NCBI GenBank assembly: GCA_023461495.1
Contig: JAEYLA010000070.1
Location: 1-11,115, forward strand
Length of the DNA: 11,115 nt
Direction: 5' to 3'
Origin: Bacillota bacterium
GTDB lineage: Bacteria > Bacillota > Clostridia > Christensenellales > CAG-138
Shown here: one piece after another, positions 6,045-11,115 of the stretch
Layout of the letters: each line of letters starts with the position of its first letter
Position numbering within the stretch: the stretch's first letter is position 1
Program-made: the position numbers and the translations under genes
Notes under the pieces: model-generated
The model's input: the letters and a program-made list of their open reading frames with translations, nothing else
Database searches by the model: none
Told to the model about the DNA's origin: nothing

Positions 6045-6839
6045 TTAAGTTGTTTGCAGCCATTTCTGCTGCGCGGCGTTCCAGCGCGCATAGAGCATGC
6101 GGGCGATCCATGTGGAGGGGATCAGCCTTCCGAGCACACTCAAGGTGCGGTTGAGAGCGCCGGGGATGTAGATGCGCTTTTTCCGGAGCGCGCGTGAAAG
6201 TGTGTTGCGTGCAACGATGCTCAACTCGTTGGTGGTCGCGCGGCCCCAGAAGCCCTGTGCTTCAATACCGGAGAGCGCTTCCTGCGTGGTCGGAAGGCCG
6301 CCGGGGCAAAGGGCAAGCACGTATACGCTTTCTGATGCCAGCTCATGGCCGAGCGCCATGGAGAAATCCAGCAGGAAACGTTTGGAGGCGGCATAGGTCG
6401 CCTTGAGTGGGATGGGGTAAAGGGACGCAAGGCTTGATACATTGATGATATGGAACGCGCCTTCCGCCCGGCGCTTGAGCGCAGCGTGGGTGACGCGCAT
6501 GGTTGCCTCAATGTTGAGCCGGACGATGTTGATGAGCGTCTCGCTCTCGCGGGAAAGGAACGCGCCCTCATAATCGATGCCTGCGATGTTCAACAGCAGG
6601 TTCAGGCGGATATCCTCACGGTCAAGGCGCAAAAACAATGCTTCCGCTTCTGCAGCGTTGGTCAGGTCGCACGCGTGTGTAAACACATCGACGCCATATT
6701 GCCTTCCGATGCCGCGGGCAAGGTCCAATAGAGGCTGCTCCTTAAGATCGGTCAGAACTACGTCATAGCCGCGCCTTGCGCATTCCGCCGCCATTGTGCG
6801 GCCAAGGCCGCCCGCGGCGCCTGTAATCAAAGCGATCAT
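6045..6839 (-). CDS. Short-chain dehydrogenase/reductase (classical SDR, DltE-like)
   Basis: Rossmann-fold NAD(P)-dependent oxidoreductase of 264 residues. TGAAGGLG (6-13) is the dinucleotide-binding loop. CDLT (57-60), NIAG (84-87), Ser135/Ser136 and the YAASK pair Tyr149/Lys153 complete the classical SDR catalytic set. Asp31 at the end of the second strand suggests NAD(H) preference, an inference. The C-terminal part (220-264) is basic and amphipathic, resembling SDRs that associate with membranes, such as the DltE-like group. Substrate unknown. The start at 6839 is chosen because AAAGGAGG lies seven bases before the ATG, the Rossmann strand begins at once (MIALITGAAG), and the ATGA overlaps the previous gene's stop. 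It is the last gene of the five-gene operon. Confidence 0.92.
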   Translation of the reverse strand: MIALITGAAGGLGRTMAAECARRGYDVVLTDLKEQPLLDLARGIGRQYGVDVFTHACDLTNAAEAEALFLRLDREDIRLNLLLNIAGIDYEGAFLSRESETLINIVRLNIEATMRVTHAALKRRAEGAFHIINVSSLASLYPIPLKATYAASKRFLLDFSMALGHELASESVYVLALCPGGLPTTQEALSGIEAQGFWGRATTNELSIVARNTLSRALRKKRIYIPGALNRTLSVLGRLIPSTWIARMLYARWNAAQQKWLQTT

Positions 6840-7699
6840 GCTGCTTCCTCCTTTTGAAACCGGACGCCGCAAAGCTGCTCGCTGATCAGAAACATCCGGT
6901 CAATATAACGGGCATCGTCTGCGTAGGGAGAATGGGGCGCGGACGCGCAATTGTAATAATACAGCCCTTCGGGTGCGGGCATATGGCTGCACACATAGGC
7001 AAATGTCTGGGCGGGCACCTCGGGGGAGACCCCGTGGCGCTTTCTGAGCGACCATACAAAGCGCACCAGACCGCTGGTCTCCTTATTGCCGATTTCCGTA
7101 TTGACAAGGCCCGGGTCGATCACATACATCCTGACGCCTGTTGCAGACATCCTTTGGTTGAAGCCCTGTGTGAACAGCATGGCGCAGAGCTTTGACTGCT
7201 TGTAGGCGGCAAGCGGATTGTACTGCTTTTGCAGCATCAGATCGTCCCAATGGACGCGCATGTTCTTGTGCGAGCCGCTGCCCGTCCACAGCACGCGCCC
7301 GCTTGCGGCACTAAGCTGTGGGAGCAGACGGTGGGTAAGCAATACGCCCGAAAGGAAGTTGAGCGCAAGCTGCTGCTCATAGCCTTCCGCTGAGGTGGTA
7401 TAGTAGCTCCGCACGCAACCCGCGTTGAGGATCAGCGCGTCGATGCCTGCAATACCTTTCTGCGTAAGCTGCGCCGTTACTTCATCTGCGGCAGCGTGTA
7501 CATAGGATTGGTTGGTCAAGTCATGGCAAAGGAATGTGACGTCCGCGTTCGGCAGCAGGGCATGTATGGCGGCTTCCGCCTCCAAACAGCGTTCCTTGCG
7601 GTGGCCAATGCCGATGACGCGCCATTGCTGTTCGAGCAACGTTTTTGTAACCGCAAATCCGATGCCGGACGTTGCGCCTGTGATAATTGCGGTTTTCAT
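6836..7699 (-). CDS. Short-chain dehydrogenase/reductase (retinol dehydrogenase / WW-oxidoreductase-like)
   Basis: NAD(P)-dependent oxidoreductase of 287 residues, a second SDR that is not a close copy of its neighbour. Motifs are TGATSGIG (7-14), HDLT (59-62), NAG (92-94), a serine at 141 or 143, and YKQSK with Tyr166 and Lys170. His33-Arg34-Lys35 after the second strand suggests NADPH preference (inference). VIDPGLVNTEI (193-203) is the usual PG loop after the sixth strand. The arrangement and length resemble the retinol dehydrogenase/WW-domain oxidoreductase branch, whose bacterial substrates are mostly unknown. The start at 7699 follows AAGGAGG at a good distance, and its ATGA overlaps the stop of the upstream small membrane protein. 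It also overlaps the following SDR by four bases, so the pair is probably translationally coupled. Confidence 0.93.
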   Translation of the reverse strand: MKTAIITGATSGIGFAVTKTLLEQQWRVIGIGHRKERCLEAEAAIHALLPNADVTFLCHDLTNQSYVHAAADEVTAQLTQKGIAGIDALILNAGCVRSYYTTSAEGYEQQLALNFLSGVLLTHRLLPQLSAASGRVLWTGSGSHKNMRVHWDDLMLQKQYNPLAAYKQSKLCAMLFTQGFNQRMSATGVRMYVIDPGLVNTEIGNKETSGLVRFVWSLRKRHGVSPEVPAQTFAYVCSHMPAPEGLYYYNCASAPHSPYADDARYIDRMFLISEQLCGVRFQKEEAA

Positions 7700-8109
7700 T
7701 TTTGTACCTCCTTGATCTGCCCGCATGCCGCCTCGGGCAGGTAGAGCGTAATGTTTAGTTCATACGGCTGCGGAAATATTCCGAAAAACTCATCTGGAAA
7801 GGGCGTTTCCGTGATGTTTAACGTACCATCTGTCACTGTAACGGAAACGATACTGTCAAATGCCGGGGGACGCGGAAGCCACGCGTTCACATAAACTTCC
7901 GCGCGGTACTGTTCCGTTGCGGGCACGGCAGTCACCTTTGCCGCGCGAAGGGTTAATACTGCGCGCTCTACGTTTTCTGCGGGATAGCTCTGCGTCTGTG
8001 CGTAGGGTCGGATGTATCCCATCCCTAAAATGACGCCAAGGATGACGGCAACGCCGACGAGCCCTGTGATGATCAAAATGATCAGCGTTTTTTGTGTAGG
8101 TTTCATCAT
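7696..8109 (-). CDS. Short membrane-anchored protein resembling a truncated DUF4097 protein
   Basis: A 137-residue protein with a short basic start, one transmembrane helix (about 9-31) and an outside domain of about 105 residues rich in predicted beta-strands. The pattern (a strand pair, then VSVTVTDGTLNITE at 88-101 and YELNITLYLP at 116-125) resembles the first part of DUF4097 proteins, which often follow PadR and HAAS/DUF1700 genes. The usual repetitive beta-solenoid that should follow the '.i.i.lP' strand is missing. The gene stops at 7696, with the next gene's Shine-Dalgarno inside its last codons. It may be a truncated or minimal version. The start is ATG 8109 (ATGA overlap), with a second ATG directly after. 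The DUF4097 link is a judgement from pattern and context. Confidence 0.72.
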   Translation of the reverse strand: MMKPTQKTLIILIITGLVGVAVILGVILGMGYIRPYAQTQSYPAENVERAVLTLRAAKVTAVPATEQYRAEVYVNAWLPRPPAFDSIVSVTVTDGTLNITETPFPDEFFGIFPQPYELNITLYLPEAACGQIKEVQK

Positions 8110-8666
8110 GCGTTCTCCTTCCGTTTCGTGCGCATCAGCTGCTCTGCCACATGCGGGAGGCGGACGATGCTCTTGCGCCAGAGCGCCGTACAGCCATTTA
8201 GGCCAAGAAGCCCGCTGCTTGCGAACAGCAGCGCAAGGAATGCGCCAAGCAGCGCGTAGAGCATGTAGCCCTTTGCAGCTACAATTACGCCATATAGGAA
8301 TGCGGCGGCGCCCACCGCAATGAGGCCAAATGCCGTTGCAAACAGCGGGATGAGCACGCACAGTGCCAAAAAGTACAGGCAGGCCATGACGAGGCCGCCC
8401 AGAAGCTGATAGCGGGCGATGGCGCCGAGCATGCGCAGCACGCTTTTGACGCCGTTTGCGCGCTGTGCGCCCTCCACCGCGCGGTCTGCCGTAAACATGC
8501 GCCCAAGCTGGGCCGGGTCACCAAGGGCCGCGGCAATGGCGTCATCTGTTTTCCCCGCGAGCCTTCCCGCCTCAAAATGCTCCCGGTAATCCGAAAGGAT
8601 ATCCTCTTTCTGCTCTGCGCGCATACGCCTGAGCGATTTTTCCAGTAAAGCAAGAAATTCATTCAT
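8106..8666 (-). CDS. HAAS/DUF1700 family integral membrane protein
   Basis: A 186-residue protein. The N-terminal 60 residues are the HAAS-type helical domain, recognisable from MNEFLALLEKSL (1-12), ILSDYREHFEAG (23-34) and ALGDPAQL (47-54). Three hydrophobic helices follow (about 88-110, 112-132 and 135-157) with a short basic tail. Family members sit downstream of PadR regulators and are thought to act as membrane sensors or partners in envelope-stress responses; the mechanism is not settled. Its ATG lies inside the last codons of padR (8-base overlap), preceded by GGAGG. Its stop overlaps the next start as ATGA. Low-level coupling with its neighbours is therefore built into the sequence. 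Confidence 0.9.
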   Translation of the reverse strand: MNEFLALLEKSLRRMRAEQKEDILSDYREHFEAGRLAGKTDDAIAAALGDPAQLGRMFTADRAVEGAQRANGVKSVLRMLGAIARYQLLGGLVMACLYFLALCVLIPLFATAFGLIAVGAAAFLYGVIVAAKGYMLYALLGAFLALLFASSGLLGLNGCTALWRKSIVRLPHVAEQLMRTKRKENA

Positions 8667-8979
8667 GCGCCGTGTCCTCCATCAGTTCCTGCACGCTATG
8701 GGTAAATACAATCCAATCTTTTCTCAATGCCGCTTCCGCATCCCGGCCCGCCTGCGTCAGGCGGTAGTATTTGCGGGGCGGCCCGCCGGAATCATCGGAA
8801 AGATAGGTTTCGCACAATCCATCCGCCTTGAGCTTGCGCAGCAGGGGATAAAGCGTCCCTTCCGCAATTGCGATGCTGCCGGATATTTTTTCCGCCAGCT
8901 CATAACCGTAATAATCCCGGTTCCGTAAGAGCGACAATACACAAAGATCCAGCACGCCCTTTTTAAACTGCGCGTTCAT
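8659..8979 (-). CDS. PadR family transcriptional regulator
   Basis: A 106-residue winged-helix repressor of the short PadR (PadR-s2) type, acting as a dimer in the cytoplasm. FKKGVLDLCVLSLL (5-18) begins the domain. DYYGYELAEKI (22-32) is the second helix. GTLYPLLRKLKADGL (41-55) is the recognition helix, and GGPPRKYYRLT (65-75) forms the wing. The C-terminal helix (77-100) is the usual dimerisation helix. GAGGTGA precedes the ATG at 8979. As first gene of the operon it very probably represses its own promoter; a tandem repeat about 20-50 bases upstream is the best candidate site. The inducer is unknown. Confidence 0.95.
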   Translation of the reverse strand: MNAQFKKGVLDLCVLSLLRNRDYYGYELAEKISGSIAIAEGTLYPLLRKLKADGLCETYLSDDSGGPPRKYYRLTQAGRDAEAALRKDWIVFTHSVQELMEDTAHE

Positions 8980-8998
8980 GACTCACCTCGAATTCGAT

Positions 8999-9028
8999 AT
9001 CATTCACTACTAAACATTATTCACTACT
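8999..9028 (-). promoter_or_regulatory. Tandem direct repeat upstream of padR, candidate operator and promoter
   Basis: ATYATTCACTACT occurs twice on the plus strand (8999-9011 and 9016-9028), with 12 of 13 bases the same and a 17-base period. Read on the minus strand each copy gives AGTAGTGAATRAT, which includes a weak -10-like AATAAT. A clear -35 was not found. It is the only repeated element before the operon and thus the most likely PadR binding and promoter region. Confidence 0.45.
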
Positions 9029-9043
9029 GAAATTAAAATAACA

Positions 9044-9068
9044 CCCTCCGCATCGAAATGCAAGAGGG
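9044..9068 (-). terminator. Intrinsic terminator downstream of thiN
   Basis: On the minus strand CCCTCTTGCAT-TTCG-ATGCGGAGGG forms a stem with one small internal mismatch and a stable tetraloop, followed by TGTTATTTTAATTT. It separates thiN from the padR operon. The plus-strand reading is also followed by a T-run (AATTTTTG), but no plus-strand gene points here. Confidence 0.65.
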
Positions 9069-9116
9069 AATTTTTGAAATATTATAATTCTGTTTTACAT
9101 TTGAGAAGATACATGC

Positions 9117-9749
9117 CTATTCGTTCATATAGGAGAGCACGACGAGCAGCAGGCCGGAGGCAACGGCGATATGCGCCTCCTCCGCCGTAAAGGAATTGCT
9201 GACCGCCATCGGATTCGATTGTGTGATGACGGCGTCTGTGAGCGGATATTTGACGCCGCTCGTGGTGACGCCAAGGCAGCGCTCCGAAAAAGAGAGCAGC
9301 GAAAGCGAGCAGTGCTCTTCCCGCTTGAGCGTGATTGCGCCGTTTTGCAGCATGAGCACCCGGTCGTGATCGCCGATGAGCTCTGCCCGCATGCCGGAAA
9401 TGGTTGCAAAGGCAAGCGCCTGCAGGTTTGCAAGCGTATGATCAAGCCGCCCGCCGATACCGCCAATGATGCTGCACGCCGTATATCCGTGGGAGAGCGC
9501 ATAGCGCACGCACAGCATGGTATCCGTATCATCCTTTTCCACGGGCACGCGCTCTAAAATCGCCTCCGGCGGCACGATGCCAAAAAGCGAATCGAGATCG
9601 CCGATCACAAGGGATGGCGCAATCCCCGCCTCCAGGGCATGCCGGTACCCGCCGTCCGCACAGAGGAGAAAGTCGCCTTCCTGTGGGGTGTAAAGCGCCC
9701 GGAGCGGGCGGGTGAGGTATGCGGTGATGATGACGCAGCGCTTTTGCAT
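9117..9749 (-). CDS. thiN: Thiamine pyrophosphokinase (thiamine diphosphokinase)
   Basis: Cytoplasmic enzyme that transfers pyrophosphate from ATP to thiamine, giving thiamine diphosphate, so it uses salvaged vitamin directly. Full length at 210 residues. Family motifs in order: CADGGYRHAL (30-39), GDLDS (50-54, metal and ATP binding), EKDDTD (71-76), GGIGGRLDHTLANL (96-109), and the C-terminal TTSGVKYPLTD (162-172) with SNSF (184-187) from the thiamine-binding beta domain. GGGAGA lies upstream of the ATG at a normal distance. In many Bacillota thiN follows rsgA and rpe; here it stands alone, divergent from an AraC-type regulator and closed by its own terminator. No TPP riboswitch sequence was seen in its leader. 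Confidence 0.95.
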   Translation of the reverse strand: MQKRCVIITAYLTRPLRALYTPQEGDFLLCADGGYRHALEAGIAPSLVIGDLDSLFGIVPPEAILERVPVEKDDTDTMLCVRYALSHGYTACSIIGGIGGRLDHTLANLQALAFATISGMRAELIGDHDRVLMLQNGAITLKREEHCSLSLLSFSERCLGVTTSGVKYPLTDAVITQSNPMAVSNSFTAEEAHIAVASGLLLVVLSYMNE

Positions 9750-9840
9750 ATTGCTGTCTCCCGGTGAAAACTGTGCTTATAGGATACTCCATTTTTCCGT
9801 ATGACGCCAGCCGCAGGTACAATTTGCAAAAAACGGATAA

Positions 9841-9854
9841 GCGGTTTTTTCCGC
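9841..9854. promoter_or_regulatory. GCGG-T6-CCGC dyad in the thiN-araC divergent region
   Basis: A perfect 4+4 inverted repeat around six Ts lies where the -35 of the araC-type promoter would be. A longer AAAAAAC/GTTTTTT pair (9828-9834 and 9844-9850) overlaps it. It could be an autoregulatory site, but the arms are short and chance is possible. Confidence 0.3.
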
Positions 9855-9858
9855 CGCG

Positions 9859-9867
9859 TGATATGAT
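9859..9867 (+). promoter_or_regulatory. Extended -10 promoter for the AraC-type regulator
   Basis: TGATATGAT fits the extended -10 consensus with one hexamer mismatch. The -35 position is poor, as is common for extended -10 promoters and for activator-dependent ones. Transcription would start near 9874, giving a leader of about 20 bases that includes GGGAGGAG (9881-9888). Confidence 0.5.
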
Positions 9868-9893
9868 CAATACACCGATCGGGAGGAGACAGC

Positions 9894-10784
9894 ATGGACT
9901 ATAGAGCGTGTATCCAGAAGAGTGTGGACAGCATCGAGCAGCGCCTGAAGGAAGAGATCACCGTGGAGCGGCTGGCCGCGGAAGCCGGCTTCTCTCCCTT
10001 TCACTACTACCGCATCTTTCAGGCATATGTCGGCATGCCGGTGATGAGCTATGTGCGCTACCGCCGCCTTGCGCACGCGGCGGCGGAGCTTATCGCGGGC
10101 AGGCGCATTCTGGAGCTTGCGCTGGACTGGGGCTTTGATACGCACGCCGGGTTTACCCGCGCGTTCATCAAAATGTTCGGCATGCCGCCGGAACGGTACC
10201 GCATGCATGGCTCCGGCCGCGTTCCCGCGCCTGTAAATCTAAAACAATTATGTGACTATCAATTAACGGGAGGAATTGTCATGGAACCGAAATTTGTAAC
10301 GCGCCCCGCGTTTTATGTGGCGGGATACCATCTGCGCACCACCTCCGTGAACGGCGAGAACAGCAGGGCCATCCCCGCGTTCTGGCAGGAGTATCTGAAG
10401 AACAACGTCAAAACCCTGCACAGCGCGGTGACGCCTGTCAACCACAGCGAATATGGCCTGTGCATGGAAGCGGATATGGAGACGGGGGAGTTCTCTTATG
10501 TAATCGGATTGGAAGTAAAAGACCCTGCTTCCGTGCCGGAACAATTCCATAAAGCGCTTGTACCCGCGGCGACTTATGCGGTGTTTACGACCCCGCCCGC
10601 GGACCAGCAAGGGTTTGTGGCGGCAATACAGGGCACCTGGAATTTCATTTATGAGCAGTGGTTCCCCGCTTCCGGCTATGAGTACGCGCCCGGGTGCGCG
10701 GATTACGAACTCTACGATGAACGATGCATGACGGACACCGGCAAGCAGATCGATATCTATATCCCCGTAATGAAGAAAGCCTGA
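9894..10784 (+). CDS. AraC family regulator with C-terminal GyrI-like effector-binding domain
   Basis: Cytoplasmic DNA-binding regulator of 296 residues. The N-terminal AraC domain (about 6-105) has two helix-turn-helix units: ITVERLAAEAGFSPFHYYRIF (22-42) and ILELALDWGFDTHAGFTRAF (72-91) ending in FGMPPERYR (95-103). A short linker (106-129) leads to a GyrI-like domain (about 130-294), shown by the start MEPKFVTRPAFYVAGYH, the central YGLCMEAD (187-194) and the ending QIDIYIPV (285-292). Such domains bind small, often cationic or amphipathic molecules, as in Rob and TipA-type regulators, so a drug or metabolite sensor is likely; the ligand is unknown. GGGAGGAG precedes the ATG. The linker DNA is AT-rich and holds a second start signal at 10268-10283. 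Confidence 0.93.
   Translation: MDYRACIQKSVDSIEQRLKEEITVERLAAEAGFSPFHYYRIFQAYVGMPVMSYVRYRRLAHAAAELIAGRRILELALDWGFDTHAGFTRAFIKMFGMPPERYRMHGSGRVPAPVNLKQLCDYQLTGGIVMEPKFVTRPAFYVAGYHLRTTSVNGENSRAIPAFWQEYLKNNVKTLHSAVTPVNHSEYGLCMEADMETGEFSYVIGLEVKDPASVPEQFHKALVPAATYAVFTTPPADQQGFVAAIQGTWNFIYEQWFPASGYEYAPGCADYELYDERCMTDTGKQIDIYIPVMKKA
10268..10283 (+). promoter_or_regulatory. Internal Shine-Dalgarno and ATG at the domain boundary of the AraC-type gene
   Basis: GGGAGG (10268-10273) lies seven bases before an in-frame ATG (10281, codon 130), exactly where the GyrI-like domain begins. The spacing and match equal those of the real gene starts in this window. A free GyrI-like domain of 167 residues could be made from it, or it may be the remnant of a former gene start before a fusion. 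Confidence 0.5.
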
Positions 10785-10810
10785 CAAGGCTTGCACCGAA
10801 AAAGCAATAG

Positions 10811-10846
10811 AAAATGCGCGTCCTGTTGATGGGACGCGCATTTTTT
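10811..10846. terminator. Bidirectional terminator between the AraC-type gene and the Ppx/GppA gene
   Basis: AAAATGCGCGTCC (10811-10823) pairs perfectly with GGACGCGCATTTT (10832-10844) around an eight-base loop, with Ts following on both strands. It closes the AraC-type gene and the convergent phosphatase gene. Confidence 0.93.
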
Positions 10847-10855
10847 ATATTGCGT

Positions 10856-11115
10856 TCAGCGCCCGGCGTGGTCCAATAGGTAGCCTTCCATGCCGTCGGC
10901 GTCGCTGACGCGAAGCGCGCGGATATCGAGCCGCCGCATCAGCTCCAGTAAAATCAGCGCGCCGAAGAGTATGATATCGTGCCGCGCGGAAAGCAGTGGG
11001 TGTTCCTTTCTTGCTTCACCCATGTCCAACAGGGCTTCATAGAGCGCACCAACGCTCTTTGGTGTCAGCGTCTGCGCGTTGACGCGCAGGCTGTCATAAG
11101 CGGTAAGCCCCGCCT
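10856..11115 (-). CDS. Ppx/GppA family phosphatase, C-terminal part only (cut by window edge)
   Basis: An 85-residue C-terminal fragment; the gene continues beyond the window and its start is not visible. The reading frame runs from 11113 to the TGA at 10858-10856. It matches the end of the Ppx/GppA phosphatase domain: AGLTAYDSLRVNAQTLTP, then a helix around YEALLDMGEARKEHPLL, then SARHDIILFGALILLELM (the 'R.Dii..Ga.iL' motif), and a final RALRVSDADGMEGYLLD corresponding to the 'i.vSd.GlreG.l' signature. Family members hydrolyse polyphosphate or pppGpp; which one cannot be told from this end. There is no HD domain after it, so it is the short form common in Bacillota and Actinomycetota. Confidence 0.82.
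   Translation of the reverse strand, partial: AGLTAYDSLRVNAQTLTPKSVGALYEALLDMGEARKEHPLLSARHDIILFGALILLELMRRLDIRALRVSDADGMEGYLLDHAGR

Noticed and set aside
8110..8361. Upstream extension of the small DUF4097-like gene
   Set aside because: It overlaps the HAAS/DUF1700 gene in another frame and would place the TM helix deep inside the protein; the ATGA overlap and SD at 8109 fit better.
9750..9893. TPP riboswitch before thiN
   Set aside because: No conserved thi-box sequence is visible in the leader, and the gap is shared with a divergent gene.
1..11115. CRISPR array, tRNA or rRNA gene, transposon ends or attachment site
   Set aside because: No spaced repeat series, cloverleaf, transposase or long terminal repeat was seen. 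The only tandem repeat is the two-copy element before padR.

Overview
The window reads as a chromosomal segment of a fermentative, moderately GC-rich Bacillota, most likely a Clostridia-type gut or anaerobic lineage. The grounds are strong AGGAGG-type ribosome binding sites before most genes, a PadR plus HAAS/DUF1700 pair, lipoproteins with Ala/Pro/Thr-rich linkers, a ThiN-type thiamine pyrophosphokinase, and an AraC regulator with a C-terminal GyrI-like domain. The assignment rests on gene content only. No phage, transposase, CRISPR, tRNA or rRNA signal was seen. Thirteen protein genes are called, the last one cut by the window edge.

Layout. (1) 102-2297, plus strand: a PLP-dependent threonine aldolase (ltaE) followed by an Ldh2-family NAD(P)-dependent 2-hydroxyacid dehydrogenase, closed by a strong bidirectional terminator. 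(2) 2425-5968: an extracytoplasmic flavin locus. Two lipoprotein genes lie on the minus strand: a coiled-coil-tethered nitroreductase-fold lipoprotein, then a lipoprotein with an FMN_bind domain and a likely second copy. They diverge from a plus-strand lipoprotein ApbE, the FAD:protein FMN transferase that attaches FMN to the SGAT threonine of FMN_bind domains. The 157-base divergent region holds a near-consensus promoter for the lipoprotein pair, an extended -10 promoter for apbE, and a perfect dyad just after the lipoprotein start site. (3) 6045-8979, minus strand: five genes with every junction overlapping (PadR regulator, HAAS/DUF1700 membrane protein, a short membrane-anchored protein resembling the start of DUF4097, and two short-chain dehydrogenases). 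(4) 9117-10784: thiN (minus) divergent from an araC-type gene (plus) that contains an internal Shine-Dalgarno and ATG at its domain boundary. (5) 10856-11115, minus strand: the C-terminal end of a Ppx/GppA phosphatase.

How the genes fit together. The flavin locus is the clearest functional unit: ApbE is the maturation enzyme, the FMN_bind lipoprotein its likely substrate, and the nitroreductase-like lipoprotein a plausible redox partner, all predicted outside the cytoplasmic membrane. The electron donor and final acceptor are not in the window. The PadR operon looks like the common PadR/HAAS/DUF4097 envelope-response module, with its last part shortened and two oxidoreductases placed behind it. 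The remaining genes appear to be ordinary metabolism and regulation.
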